Made by a program: the position numbers and the translations under genes
Notes under the pieces: model-generated
What the model was told of the DNA's origin: nothing
The model's input: only the letters and a program-made list of their open reading frames with translations
Databases searched by the model: none
Assembly: GCA_040954595.2 (NCBI GenBank)
Contig: CM082593.2
Coordinates: forward strand, 4,092,001-4,156,000
From: Balanoglossus misakiensis
Taxonomy: Eukaryota > Hemichordata
Direction of reading: 5' to 3'
DNA: 64,000 bases
Shown here: positions 31,315 to 45,104 of the stretch, in pieces
How positions within the stretch are numbered: position 1 is the first letter of the stretch
How the letters are laid out: the number at the start of each line of letters is the position of its first letter

Positions 31315-32881
31315 ATTGACAGACGCACGTGAAAATCTTAAAGGCCCATATTTAATAACGTGGGCATGTCTACAGCTATAAACAACAGGCATCCTGTCTG
31401 TGTACTGAACTGTTTATTGAGAAACAATATGGAAACAAAAGATCAGCTGTGTATTAAACACATGCTCCTTCAAGTACTGACTCGTGCGAAAGCACTCTAC
31501 CTCGTTGTATATTTTGCACGATTTAAGTTTGGGCCTCTTGAAATGTTTTAAATCGAAAACATGGAAATGAAAGGATTAATTCAATCTCATAGTACTAGCT
31601 TTTCCATAATGGAGACAACAGTAACTACAAGTTATTTTTATGTCACATTCCGTTGTGATTTTACCCTCTTCTTAATACCAAGAAAAATATTTTAACCTTA
31701 TTATTTGTGCACGTACATGAGTGCACTGGAAAAATTAATCCCACAACCTGATTTTCGTGCTCTGTGAGTAGCGTGAAGTTTCAACGATCTGAATATTAAA
31801 GGTAAAATATTATTGGATAAAAAAAGGGGTGCACACAACAGAAACCTGTATTTGTAGACTGTATTTTTTAAAGCATAAGTACAGTTTTGTTCGAATAAAG
31901 ATGTGAAATATTTCAAAGTAAAATGTTACCTGTCGAAGCCTGATTTTTGTGTGTCAAAAGAAACGAAGAAGATTGGTGTACCGCGGGGTGTGAGGCTCAT
32001 TTTAGGGCATGTTTGGAAAAAACACTGAAAATAATTTGGCACATTCTGACAACACAAACTGACCAATTTAGTAATATTTCAGCTGACAAAAATCTAAGTC
32101 TCATCTTCATTATAGTGGTGTCTAGTCTGAAGATGCAATAATTTCTGTTCAAATGATCTGTCCTGACATGAATGAAGTCCTGACTGTTGATAGTGGTTAA
32201 GTATTTTTGTGCATGTCCCCCCTTTCACCCCCAGTTCTCTCTTTAGAGGTCCCAACTCTACCATAGAAAACAATGGATTTGGACCAAACCATGGAGGTAT
32301 GGGGGTTAAAGAGGCAAAAGTTAAAATAGCACACTAGTAAAGCACACATCCGTGACACTGCAGAAACCAAAAAAATGTCCTATATATAAGAATTCTGGAG
32401 TATAAATTAATATTTTTGTTTGTAAATATTTACCAAATCAAATGACGATGCATATGGCACTAGTATTACAGACATGTTTATGATTTTTTTTCTATTTATG
32501 ATTTTAAATCAGCATTTTGTCGAAAAAAACTACTGATGTTATTATTGTGAAATTCTGCATGTAAGTAATACTCTATATTGAATCATACTTTGAAAACAAA
32601 TTGATCAAGTGTGCTCATGGTATTGAAATACTCTAAGTATAACTACCATCCTTTTGCTATATCTGTTGTGTAATTATAACAAATGAGGAACTATATTTGG
32701 ACATTCCAATATTATGACATCACAGATGCCGTTTCAGGGTTTAAAAAAATCTGTTCGTAGAAAACGATATACACCTTTCTGATTTACACAAAAAATTCAT
32801 TTCAGCAAAAAAAATTATTATGTACAACATGGATGCAGCACTTTGCTAAAAAAAGACATAAATAAGTGAATTCATGCAATA
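31315..32881. other. Intergenic region between Ly6 and USP53/54
   Basis: AT-rich and without a credible ORF. The right part is the 3' flank or 3' UTR of the minus-strand USP53/54 gene. No canonical poly(A) signal was found close to its stop. Confidence 0.45.
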
Positions 32882-35800
32882 TTATTTCACCAAAAGCTGT
32901 TTTGATTGCAGTCTGTTTAAATACACAGTGCAAGTATGGCAGTATTCACTAGGGGGTTGTACGTCCGTGGCTCTGCATAATTGACATCTCATTCTTTGAG
33001 TGGGTTTCACATTTCTTCCTTGGGTCGTCTGGCGAGTCTGGTCTGTGGTTGTCCTCAGTGGCTCAGACAGATTGGCCTTGTCATGGTCTTTACGTTGGAG
33101 GTAATTTCTACTGACTGGTTGTGTGAACATACTGCTGGTTGACCATGCTCCCCGTGTGAAGTTTGACGAACCGACCGTTGGTGTCGCTCGGGTGTTGGAT
33201 GTGGTGCTGGTCTTACCTGACGTACTGGGCACTCTTTTCCGTGGAAGCGTACAGTAACTGGGAGAGTTTCTCTGAAATGGTGCAGACGCCGGCATATACA
33301 CGCCTTGTGCTGCACTGTTCCCACACCCTTGGTACTGAGGTGTTTGGCACTCTCTCTGAGTGACTCCCCTTTGAAGCATGGCTGCTCGATTCTCTCCGCA
33401 TTCTGCTTGTAATCCAGCCAACATGTCACTCTCTGACGTTCTCCCATTTGGGGTTTTTAACACAGCATCGCCTGGAGACATGTATTGTTGTTGTGCAGGC
33501 TGGTAAGTCTTGATATCTATGTCATCATGTCTTGGTGCTTGTGTACCCTGTAACGACAGTAAATGGATAGAATTAGAACACTTTAAATCTCTTCACACAT
33601 ATTTTCTCAACCAATCAAAGAATATGTGAAACATACAAGGTAAATATCACCACTTTGCACTATAATAAAAAAACCCACAACATGCGACGCTGAAATGTGG
33701 AAGTATTTATGTAAAAGTAAATCAGTGGGCAGGCATGCAACCAATACATCAGAAATGAAAATCATGCAATGAGACAAATTCATTACACATACATGATACT
33801 AAGGACTGCAAACTAAAAGAAATAGATTAGATATGATTGAAAAGCCAGTGCTTAAACTTTGACGGTACTTCCAGCTACTGCTATTAATTCTACACGTGCA
33901 GTGCACTGTGTGTCTCAGCGAACACATACTTACAGACATATCTACCCCCTCTGCTTGCTTTGAAGTGAAATTTGTAGAGTTCTCCCTGAGGTCTGTCAGC
34001 AGGAGACAGAGAGAGAAAAGACAGGTGCAGGAGAATAAGACAAGTCGAAAAGAGAGAAAGAAAGAGAGAAAGAGAGAAAGAGAGAAAAGAATTGTTAGTC
34101 ACTGGGAGTCAAGATTTGAGGAAGTATGAGTCTGTTTTACATTTTGTTATAACCATCACCAAGATAATAATAGTATTAAGTAATAGTAAGTCCGGAGTTT
34201 GTTAACATTGTAAACATTCTACACTGTTGTTGTTTTTTTTATCATAAGGGGGCAGGGTATGATGAACTGACCTGTCTACAAAGGCCATCTGTCTATAAAG
34301 GCCGGTTTAGGAAAGTCCTTTAATTGGCCACTGGTTTGACTGTACATGAATGTACAAGTAAACTAATATAACTCAAACGGAATACATGCAGAAAGAAAAC
34401 AAAATAACAGAAAGTATGCCTAGAACATTTCTTGACATAAACACCACACTACAGACAACAAACGATTACACAAAATGGTATAGATATACAGTAAGGTAAC
34501 TCTCAGATGTGAGACACCTATACAGACTTTGAAAAATAAATGGTAAGATCATTGTGATTTTATGAATAAAATTGAATTGTATATATGTTGGATTACCTGT
34601 CTTCTATTGTATTTATGAAATGCAAAGATGAAATAAGAGAAATGTCATGTGTTAGAAATAGCAGTGACATTAAAATGCAGAATGAGAGTGAAGGATGAAA
34701 TTAAGACTGGTGCAAGTCATCTATATGTGATCATACAGATGTAGACCTTGGAGAGAAATAACCATTGATGCCATTCATGTGTCTTATTTTCTCTCATTAG
34801 TGCTAGAAATTGCACTAGAATATTGCATCTAACCATTCCATTTGTATCGCTCAGCAAGTATTGCCATATTTACCACTGAATACAAGTTGCGCAGTTCCAG
34901 GTCTTGTATTGGTGTCACATAGAGCACACTGTGTACTGTTACTTTGCCAAGTTGGTCTTTGGTTACATCTTGTACAAATACCTAGCAACAAAATAGTACA
35001 GGATGAGTTTCTATACACAACCTTCTTTTTACTGAACAAACACAAATAGTAAATAATATGAAAGTAGACATTCAAGTAGAGGGGGTAATTAGTATACCTG
35101 ATGATGTCGCCATGGTATTCTTGTCAGCGTCCGCTGTTCTCTGCTGACTCCGTTTCTGTTTTTCTTTCACGTACCACATGTGCACCGAATCTTTCAACGG
35201 ATTTCCCGTAAACGCCGGAGTCTGCTGTTGTTGCAAGCCTTGGTACGGCTGGCCTGCAGACGTCTGCTGTTGGTAATACTGCGGTGTCTGGTTAGACACC
35301 ATTGGCGGTGGGTACTGGGTGCTGTCTCTGTACTGCTGGCTGTCGGTTGGCACCTCGCCCTTGTGTTGTTGCATGGCGACCATCTGTTTGTGCTTCTCCA
35401 AGATGATCTGCTTCTGCCGTTCCACGTCTTGCTGCTTCTCCTGCTCGGTCCGATGCCTGGTGTATCCCGAGCCGTGCCTGCTGGTGGCGGTGGTGGTGAT
35501 GTTCGGGGACGACCGGGACAGCTGCCCGGATTTGGCCAGGTCTCCGTACGACCCGGACGACCCCGCCTGGTATCTCTGACTGTGGTTGTCCATCTGTTTA
35601 CCAAGCGTTTGCAGGTAGCGGTTCCGCGATGAATTTTCCAACAATAACAGATCTTCCCGTCTTTGCCTCACATAGTCGTCATATCCATCGAGATTACTGC
35701 CCCCAGGTGCCTGCCTGGCTGTTCCGTTCCCTGTCTGTGTATTTATGCCAGTCCTATCCGTACTCAGAGGATTAGCATTACTGTCCTGCAATCCGTATAT

Positions 35801-38800
35801 ATTCTGTCCGTAACCATTCTGCAAATTCGAATCATAATTTCCCTGCAACAGGTGGCCAGCAGCCTGCTTGTGCAATGAACTTCCGACACTCTGACCTTGG
35901 CCTTGATAATACTGCGTCCCAATGTTACCATTGTATCCTCCATTACTGTTCTGTGAATTTCTCAAATCCGGGTCTGCTTTGGGTGGCCCTCGGGTAAATT
36001 CAGTCTGGCTGGAATTTCTGCTGTGTTGCCTGCTGACACTCTGTGCTTGTGCTTTCCCTGTGCTCTGGTAAGCGTACAACTCTTTCAACTGTTCCTGCAG
36101 TTGTAAGTGTCTCTTCTCCTCTGGGTCGTTGAGGTCAATCAGGTTATCTCGTCTGTCATTCACGTCAAGCGAAGAAACCATGGAACTAATGGGAAGAAAT
36201 GATATCAGATGTTACAAAGTCACAAGAAAGTTTACAGTTTACAGTAAACTTTGAGGCAATTGATTTTCCAAAACTTGGAAACCACAGACTACAAAGAACC
36301 ACATTACAAGCATGAGTAGTACCTTGTAATGTACATTTTCAGACCCGATGTAAATTTTTCTAATTTTCTTACCTGAGAGAGCTCTCCACAGAATCACCTG
36401 CTTTTGAATACAACGAATTGGTCAGTGGGTCCTGTTTCTTGACAATTAATTTACGATGCAAACTCTGGGATTTTAAGAGGCAAGCTTTGTGTTTTGTTTC
36501 CAGGATGACTCTGGTCCGATGTTGGCTGTCCAAACCAGGGTGATCCATGGCACTTCTCAAGCGAGCTGCAAAGGATACAGATATATTAGAATTTTGCATT
36601 TGGAATATACTATTACTAAAAAATTTCATCATCATCATCGTAGTCACGACCACTATCATCATCATCCACATCCACATCATCATCACCATCATCACCACCA
36701 CCATCATCATCATCATCATCATCACCACCATCATCATAGTCATCAAAGGCAACTTACTTATAGCATTCAAACACAAACACAGGGATGTGGCCAAATCTCC
36801 AGACTTTTCTGCTTGCATGGATTTGTCCAACAGCCGCTCTGCCTCTTGAAGTAACGAGTCACATCTCTCGAGGTTATCTGAAATGATCAAAATAAGAATC
36901 AGCATTTTGGAGAACGGGGACAAAATTTGATCAAAATACCGGCATGCTTAATTTTTTCACTGTAACATCTGACAAAACTTACTGTCTATTTGTTTGTCTC
37001 GTATCGGACTTTTGAAGTCCAAGAGATCATCACTGCTGTTGGAAGATCTCTTCTTGTCTCCGTGCACATCGCTGTGTTTGTCGTTGCTGGCATTACCGCT
37101 AGTGTCTGCGTACTTCTGGGCATTGTGAATGGTGGCTCTCTGCTGGAGAGACTTCAGAGGCACAAAGCTGCTGGCGTAGATGGAGGAGTCCGTGTCCACC
37201 GAGTAACTGCCCGTGGAACTCCCGCTGGTCCTATCCCCGCTCTTGTAGCCAGAATCCCGCCTCCCCAGCTGTGCCGGCATTGGAACGTCGCCTTTGGGCG
37301 GGTCCGTGTAATTTGCAGGCGCGGGCGCGGTCTTACCGGAGGTCTGGAAGTACCTATCGGCAGTCTGCCAGTGTACCGGGTCACTCCCTCTCGACAGATA
37401 CCCCTCGGTGCTACTGTTGCTGCTGCGGTCCCTCCCGAGGCCGGGGTCGGCTTCGACCACCATCGGGCCCAGAGCCGTGGGCACGACCACCGATTTGTTC
37501 TCCTCGCTGTAAATGTCGTTCGCGCTCCTCGCGTGAAAACTGGCGCTTCTGTGAAGCCTCCCTCCTGTTTGATTAGCAGGTGTGACAGATGACGTATCTG
37601 ATGATGGCACTGGTTTCGCAGATTTTATCTTACCTTTCCTTGGCAGAGTCGCAAAACCAACGGGCAGTGAAGCAGCATTATTCTCATCGTGACTGTTACA
37701 ACCTTTATCAAACTCTTGATGGACTGCAGCATTGTCTGCAAAAGCTAAGGCACTATTTGGTCTCGGCGGTCGCTGTTGCTCTTTGTACTGGTGCAGTGCT
37801 TGAGTAATCTCCTCCGTTTGGCTGGACTCGTAACCCCCTAATGATTTTCGTCTATATCTCTTGGACAGATTGGCTTCTGTGTTCTGACTCTTAGAGGACG
37901 GTTTATTCTCTGTGTTTCTCTGTTTGACCAACTTTGGGGTCATTCTCTTTGGTTTGGCCGCAGCCTGGTTTGACGAAGTCTGTTGGTAGCTTCCGCTGTA
38001 GTCAGTTTCCTGGCTGTATGTGGTGGAAACAGCGTCATCTGATGGAATTGAGTCTTGGCGGTTGGCCTCAGTCCAGGCTTGGTTCTGCGGTTGGTTCTGT
38101 TGCTTTGGGCGGTAATAATAGATCCTCTGTTCTTGCTGTAGGTTGTCCTGCTGCAGTTCAGGTTTCGCCGCAGTCGGTTGACTTGACATTGCAGGTTTCT
38201 TAAAGTACTGATCCACAATATACTGGTCCCCTTGCCTCTGTTTCTGCTCGTTCAACCACTGTTGGTGAACTTGTTGCTGCCAGTCGTCAGGCGATATCCC
38301 ACTTGGATATGCGTACATCTTTTGATCGCTGAACGCTTTCTGCTGTTTGCCAGTCCACTGACCCCCTCCCGATTGCTGATCTGTATTGATTTGGGACATC
38401 TGTCTCTCCGCGACTGACCCCCTCGTAAGTGTTCTCTCATTCGCTTGGTCATCGTCCTTGACAGGGAGATCAGTGTACGGATTGTATATCGTGCTATCTT
38501 GACTTGCACGACTTGAATTATCGGATATTTCATACCGGATAATATCAGCTCTCACATTGTCTCTCCCACTTTTGAAACTCCCCTTCCTTTTGACTTTGGG
38601 CGATTTCGGCGATTTGGGAGACTTGGGGCAGACGTACGTTTGTTTTCCGTAACGATTATCCGGCGGTATGGGCACGCCCTGGAATGGTTTCTTTCGCTCC
38701 AGTGTGTTCAAATCCTCGAAGTCATCAATTCTTTGGGAATCGTTTGAACTGTACGACGCATTGCTGTACTGGCGTCTCAGACTTTTAAAGCGGTCCCTGG

Positions 38801-41800
38801 ATTTACTCCTAGATTTGTGAGTTTTTGATTTGTCCGCCGAGCTGCTGCTAGCAGACGAAGACACTGACACGTTATCATAGCTCTCTCTGGGTTTCTCTCT
38901 CGTTCTTGACCTCGACCTTGACTTTGACCTTGATTTCCTCTTCTCTTGACGTGTCGAACCCTCTGTACTGGAAGCCACCGATGATATCGACTGCGAGTCC
39001 GCCGACGTTGCTACGGGTGATGTCTTCGGTCTCTGGGTGATTTCCGGTACAGAACGAAGACTTGTCGGACACATCCCTTCACTCTGTCTTGTGGTCTGGT
39101 ATTGGTTGGGACACTGCCCATTACCGGCTGGCACACTGCCCACACCTGCCAATCAAACACACCGAGACAAAAGATAAGAAAACAAAATAATAGTACACAG
39201 CAATGTAAGGAGGCGTGTTACCTGCTGCATATCTCACTGAAAATGTATCAGATGCTGCTCTTTGATTTTTGGGAAACAACAGAAATTCAAAATCATAACA
39301 ATTAATGGCATTGTTATAAAAAAATAACCAATCAAATTTTCCTGGGGAGAACATATTTTTTTAAATTCTGTTCAACAGGGCAAAGTGCCAACTTTCATTT
39401 TCCATGACACAAAAATGCTCACTGAAGTAAAGATGAAACTCAATACCTTTCAAAATACGAGGCATTTATCCATAAACAGTCATTGAACTACTCTTATCTG
39501 ATTATCTATCATGCCACTATTTACCAACCAATAGAACAGTACTCAATACAAGGAGCTCCTGGATTGCATTGTCTGCTTATGACTTCATGAGAGCAAAGTA
39601 CAATGTACACAATACTCACGCTCAGGTTTGGTGTGGCCGGGTAACATAAACATACACTTTGGTGCCGTCTCTGTTGATATCGGTGTTCCACACGGGTCAG
39701 CGTACAACAATAACAAAGGTTGGTAATGTCCTCGTCGGCATTTCTCCACGACGTCCGACCAAGATTTGCCAATCTGTCAGTGGAAAATAAATGACGATTA
39801 GTTTAAAGTTGAAGTGAAACTGAGTGGGTTATGAAAGTTACCTTTACATAAATAGCCTCAATAATGAAAGTTTGATGACTGTACTTTTTTTATTTAAACT
39901 TAAAGAGTGATATGTTGGCTACAGACAAATCCGCAAAACCACTTCAGATGACAACCTTTGCCATGTGTCCATCACAAAGGTTGCTTTTCTGACATCTGTA
40001 CTGATTGACCCTATACAACAATGCCCTTTTTGTTCAAGGCTGCTAGGCAAACAGTTTACTCAGCTGCCTGTGAGACCAGCAGGTGCTCCTACATGTAAGA
40101 GTGGATTACAGTACTTGTGGCAGAAAAAAAGGGAAGCAAATGACAAGCACACTTACCTCTCTGACTGTGGCATCATCGAAATAAATCCACACACGGAGTT
40201 TCGTGTGGAAGAAGAATGTGGAGTAGTGTTTGCCGTAGTAAGTCACAATCCCGACTAAATACAGTGTTGACTTGTGCGCTCTCTCATCGAAGATACCCTG
40301 GAATATCTGTAACACAGAAATGCATTCACAACTGTCAGATGACTTGATATTTCCAGCGAAAAGTAAAACTGTGTGAAGTCTACCAAATCATCTTCCACAA
40401 ATACAGTAAAACCATAATGTACTTACATATGGTAGCTTGATGGTGGTTCCAAGACTAGTGATGACATCCATAATGTGATCTATACTGGGCTGGTCAGAAT
40501 CCCACACCAAACCAATACTCACTGTCAATGTCAAAGGGTGAATATTGTAAATAACAGCACTACATTGGGACAAATCATCACGGTTAACAGATATAAGCAA
40601 TGAATAATTTATACCGTACCTATTTCTGGGCAGTTGAGTAATTTCCTCTGCAGCTGAATACTTTTACCGCAATTACTCTGATCAAAACACAAAAAATAAA
40701 ACAGAATTACACAGTGAGTATGCGGAAAAGTATTACTGATTTTTTTCAGATTCTGGGAACACACAAAATTGCTTGCAAAGTTTATTTATTGCAAAGATGA
40801 CTTACTGGACAATTTCTGACATCACCAACGCCACCAGCTTTTTGTAACAGAGTACTAAACATGACTGGATGATGGATATTTGTCTCTTGTCTCATCTGTT
40901 TGGCTTGTGCACTGCAACAGTAGTTAAATAATAAAACATATTAGCAAGGGCCGCATCACGATTTGTAGCTTGCACAAGGGGTAGTGATCTCTGACCATAA
41001 TATTATTAATATATTGTATGACATTGCCACGTCCCACCCTTATGATTGTGTTACCATAATAATAATTTAATAGTCTATAAAAACACATTTATAGAGGTCT
41101 TTGGTTTCTACATACATGTAATTCACTAACATGCAACTTACCATAGTGCTGTAGCTGACACGTAATGTACCATTTGAGTAAACGGTAGTGGTTCTGATGT
41201 CGCACCGCACTGGCATTCATACTGAAATCAATTTTTTAAAAATATAATAAATTGAATGTAAACAGGATGATATTTGAAACCGACTTGAAGAGTCTCTTAT
41301 CTGCCTGACGCGTCAGCTAGCCTTTGGCCTAATTCTAACAGGAAAACTGCCACTGTTCATTTGAGTGGAATTCTGGTGTCTGCTAAGGTCACACAGATGA
41401 TAGCCAGTCATACACATACCATAGTGACATACCGTACCTAACCATTCTGTGTAGCAGATTACTTGTAGTTGTACATCCAAACATTTTAAACTTACAACTC
41501 ACTCTGTATTTACATGTAAAGGCAATTCAAGTTTGTAATATTGTAATATAATTTTTAACATAGCTACTGGTTAACAGTGGCTATGACAAGAATATTCATT
41601 GATCATCTGTACACAGCCTGTTATGAGCTCATCTGTATCACCCACACAGGTCAAAGGTGGCTGCTTTGACCTCAGATGACCTCGTGAGGCATACCATATG
41701 GGGTTACTTTCTAAGCTGGTATTTATAGCTTGACTAGACAATACATACAGCTGTCGCACATTCATTTCATATAATGGTAATTTATTTCCTATCCTTATAG

Positions 41801-43703
41801 AACCACCAGGATATTTTGCTTATTTTTGTATCTTTATGTGAATTAATGAAAATGTTACTAATGCATTTATCCACAGTGAAATGAAAGTAACTTTAGCTTA
41901 CCTGTTCTATGAGATTCATCGCAAATTTCTGATGAGCTAGGCAGTGTTTGGCGTCGCACATATCTTCTTTGGTTGTGTGAGCAATATGGAAGTGAATACG
42001 GGTCAAAATGTTCTCCTGAAGTGAGAGAAAAAATATAAACACATCAATGGAACACCCACATATGTTTTCTTAATGCTTACAATGGCATCTGCATTGAAAA
42101 ATAGTTTCATGAAACAGTTACTGGTATGTGATAATCAAATACAAGTTATCATATATGGATATGTATATGTTGATAAAATTTACCTCAAAACATTCTAGTT
42201 AATGATTTTAATATATACAACCACACCCACAGTTCAAACTCAATATTGATAATTGATAGTGTAATATAATCACTAACTATGCCATGAGTCAGCTCTGACT
42301 GTGGAAAGCAATTCTCAATACACATGACAGTATACAATATCAATCTTTAGAATGCAGAAGATATGCAAGTCACACCCATCAGATATTCAATTTCTCATGC
42401 CAGGGAATTAAGTGTGTGTATTTAAGGCCACACGAGAAGTTCAGTACAACTAGACTCAATGCTCAACATAAGCAAGTATTTGATTGAAAAACTAACCCTC
42501 ATTCCTGGATAGTTCTCTTATCAGTGGAAAAAAAGTTCTTTTTTGCCACTTTGACTTCAATAAACTAACTCACCATACACCAAATGCTCAGTGAACTGCC
42601 AATGTCCTTGGATGTTAACTGAAGTCACACCTAAATGCCCTCTCTCATTTGTATGTGTGAAAGACATACATGACTGACTACACCTTGGGGGCCAGAACAC
42701 TTCATTGATTGAGAACACTTTGCTTTGATGTGGTTGGACAGTAAACATGATCGTAAAGTTTAAACAGAGACCCTGGAGCCAGGGTCTACCGTTCAAACAA
42801 GAGAAACCTGCGGGTAAACCTGTCCATCAAAACACTACACTCTCCTCTACATGTACCAAGCTTATTCACAATTCACAAGGGGAAAAAAACACTTACAAAG
42901 CATTCTGCAGCATCATCCATACAGCCAAGTTGAAATCGTTGCTGATCTTTGAAAGTCTCCGCTAAAGCTTTCCTCAGCGCATTTGGTGGTAGTGCAGACT
43001 CGTCACTGTACTGGAATTGTGTAAATATCACCTGTGAAACAGACAGATTATACGGTCCATCAATTTCACACAACATTGGTGTGGCGGATACGCAAGTCTT
43101 GGCTCATTATTGTATTATTGGACAATGAGTTTCTGTAAGGTACATTCTTTGTAAGCCCAGATACAGGGGAACTTCGATATTTACGTCTCACAACATTTAC
43201 TTCTACATTTGAATGTGGAGATTTCCTTATTCATCAGATTCATGGAAAATTCAACACAAACATTTACCTTCAAAGCACAAAAAATGCAGGAATTTCCCAT
43301 ACACGCATGGCCGGTGAGAAGTCGAAAACTTCTTCTGAAGACGTCCAAATGCCATAGTACCTGAATCAAAGGAAACAAATGTTAGTAACTGCTGTAGAGA
43401 TAGACATTCACCCAACCTTACCATATAAAACAATGGGTTTGGACTGAACCATGGTGGTTTAAACAATTATCATGAAAATCCAATTTCAACATCATCACGT
43501 ACCTGGACAGCACTGTTGAGAAAGCAATTATTTTCACCAGGTGCATTGAGTAATCCTTTGGTGTTGGTGATGGACATACTGTGTCTGGGATTGTAACCAT
43601 AGTGCCTGGCGACACTGGCAGCAGCTGCCATACCATCACCCATCCATCCACTCATCTTCTGTTTCAGTCGCTCGATTTGATCGGAGACTGGTGCTGGCAG
43701 CAT
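32882..43703 (-). CDS. USP54: USP53/USP54-type ubiquitin carboxyl-terminal hydrolase
   Basis: Coding exons on the minus strand: 43703-43503, 43360-43268, 43031-42897, 42015-41902, 41221-41142, 40911-40806, 40677-40620, 40521-40427, 40306-40157, 39773-39620, 39145-36983, 36877-36758, 36565-36373, 36185-35098, 34981-34874, 33992-33934, 33547-32882. All junctions keep frame, giving 1860 residues. The USP fold (about 50-390) includes [19 protein letters not shown] (Cys60), zinc-type cysteines 184, 186, 242 and 246, and [14 protein letters not shown] (His321), all closely matching vertebrate USP53/54 as I remember them. Residue 395 onward is disordered, with an SR-like stretch ([15 protein letters not shown]). 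Residues about 1117-1160 form a helical [21 protein letters not shown] segment also seen in USP54. Two CxxC...CxxC modules end the protein. The start is the first ATG after an in-frame stop. USP53/54 were long called inactive, but recent work reports K63-directed deubiquitinase activity. Confidence 0.93.
34020..34088. repeat. GA-rich simple repeat in a USP53/54 intron
   Basis: Runs of gagaaaga and agagagaaag lie just upstream, in transcript sense, of the small 59-bp exon at 33934-33992. On the transcribed strand this is a long pyrimidine tract before that exon's acceptor. Confidence 0.8.
36627..36746. repeat. CAT/ATC trinucleotide repeat filling a short USP53/54 intron
   Basis: Interrupted catcat and caccat triplets occupy most of the 192-base intron between exons 36877-36758 and 36565-36373. 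The frame stays open through the repeat, so retention of this intron would insert a Met/Val-rich stretch rather than a stop. Confidence 0.9.
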
Positions 43704-43786
43704 ATATCCCCTGTATCCTCCTTCAACTTATTTAGCTATGTTATGCAATAGGGATTTTCTCAACATTATGTTCCTTTGATGTGTAA
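43503..43786 (-). other. First coding exon of USP53/54 with 5'-UTR part
   Basis: A strong acceptor (cttctgtttcag on the minus strand) ends at 43787, so this exon should start at 43786. An in-frame TAA precedes the ATG at 43703, supporting that ATG as the start. Confidence 0.6.
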
Positions 43787-44979
43787 CTGAAACAGAAGGC
43801 AAAGAGTAGTGTACTAAGTAAAATTTCGCGGACAAAACTTGAAGATTAGCAATACGTCAATGGCAAAAATGTGCACTGGTTACAAGCCCCACATGATTTT
43901 TTTTATACACTGAAAAGTCAAGGGCAATTTCAACAAGGATAGTGTTAATATGTTGCTGGTGTATACCACACTGGCCCCTCATAAAATTTACAATGTTCAT
44001 AACTATGATCAAACCAATGGTCAAACAAATAACATCATAGCCACAGATATCAGATGGCATCAAGTGTTTTAATACAAGGGTGGTTTAAATTCTATTAACA
44101 TAATTTAATTATTAATTTGACAGGTCATTTCCGTGTAGCACAGCTACTTGCTATCGATATTCAAGCGCGACTGTTGATGATCAAACAGTATCATATGACA
44201 TCATGGTACAGCGTCATTGGAGGGGGGGGGGCTTCTGTTGGTTACAATGCAATGTACATGGACCACTTTTCTAGGGCTTCTTGTTTGACACACAGTTATT
44301 AAATAATTGCACATCACATGTCGTTCACAACCTACTCTCTTCTGCAGTAGTTTCTAAAGAATATTCAACAGAGAAAACACAATCGCTATTATCGCATGAC
44401 TGTTGTTAATCGATCGGTATCATATGATATTGTGCATTGTTATGCTAGGGGGTCTTCTTCTGTTTACAATTTAGGGGACCATCTTCTGTTTACAAAACAT
44501 GGACCACTTTTCTGGGGCTTCTCGTTTGAGCATAGCTATCAAATAAATAATTTCACATCACAATGCTCACTACATTAGCCTTCTGCTGTAGTTTCAACAG
44601 TATTTAACCGAGAAAACACACAGCGTTAATTAACCTTGACCGGTCATGCTCGACAAGCGTTAACAGATTTACGTACAATGGTTGTTGCGACCTGTAGTCA
44701 ACTTGACAGGGTTCTAAACCCGTTCGCTTCATGCTCATATATTCGAGGACCTCTTCCGATTTTGTGCCAAGGTCCGTAAAATTATAAGCTCCGGGAGTTT
44801 CCTCCACAGGGGATCAGAAGGTTGCTTGTGTCCACCATAAATCGCAGTACTCACTTGTATTGGCATTGCTGCTGTTGTGTATATCGGGCCCAGCCACAAG
44901 AAAGCTTCGCTATGAACACTGACAATAACCATAGAGAAAACAAACAGTCGTCATGCTGAAAGCCATGAGCAACACTTAC
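43787..44979 (-). other. 5' intron of USP53/54
   Basis: This stretch lies between a good donor (GTG|GTAAGT, 44980/44979) and the acceptor at 43787. No recognisable exon lies inside. Two similar phrases, at about 44180-44330 and 44396-44560 (tgttaatcgatcggtatcat; gaccatcttctgtttacaaa; tttctggggcttct), suggest an old internal duplication. Confidence 0.5.
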
Positions 44980-45100
44980 CACAGTCCACGTTAACAGTAC
45001 TTCCCATTCGTTATACGGAATTCTTGGGGCAATCATAGACTTTCGGATCCACGTAGTTCTAAGCTATTGACAGGAAATACGATAGGTGGTTTACTCGAAC
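44980..45100 (-). other. Putative non-coding first exon of USP53/54
   Basis: This sequence runs from the promoter motifs near 45.12 kb to a consensus donor at 44980. It contains an ATG at about 45036 whose frame would run through the donor and stop after seven further codons in the next exon (a uORF of about 27 codons). Exon status is inferred from the splice sites and from its position just downstream of the promoter cluster. Confidence 0.45.
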
Positions 45101-45104
45101 TTAT

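Noticed and set aside
35180-35632. 150-codon plus-strand frame opposite the USP53/54 exon
   Set aside because: Antisense shadow of a Gln/Ser/Thr-rich coding exon. The same holds for 36990-37592, 54291-54904 and other antisense frames.
36957-39152. Treating the 731-codon frame as a separate gene starting MAGVGSV
   Set aside because: Its first two codons lie in the intron. A clean acceptor at 39146 joins it in frame to the USP exon ending at 39620, so it is the large internal exon of USP53/54.
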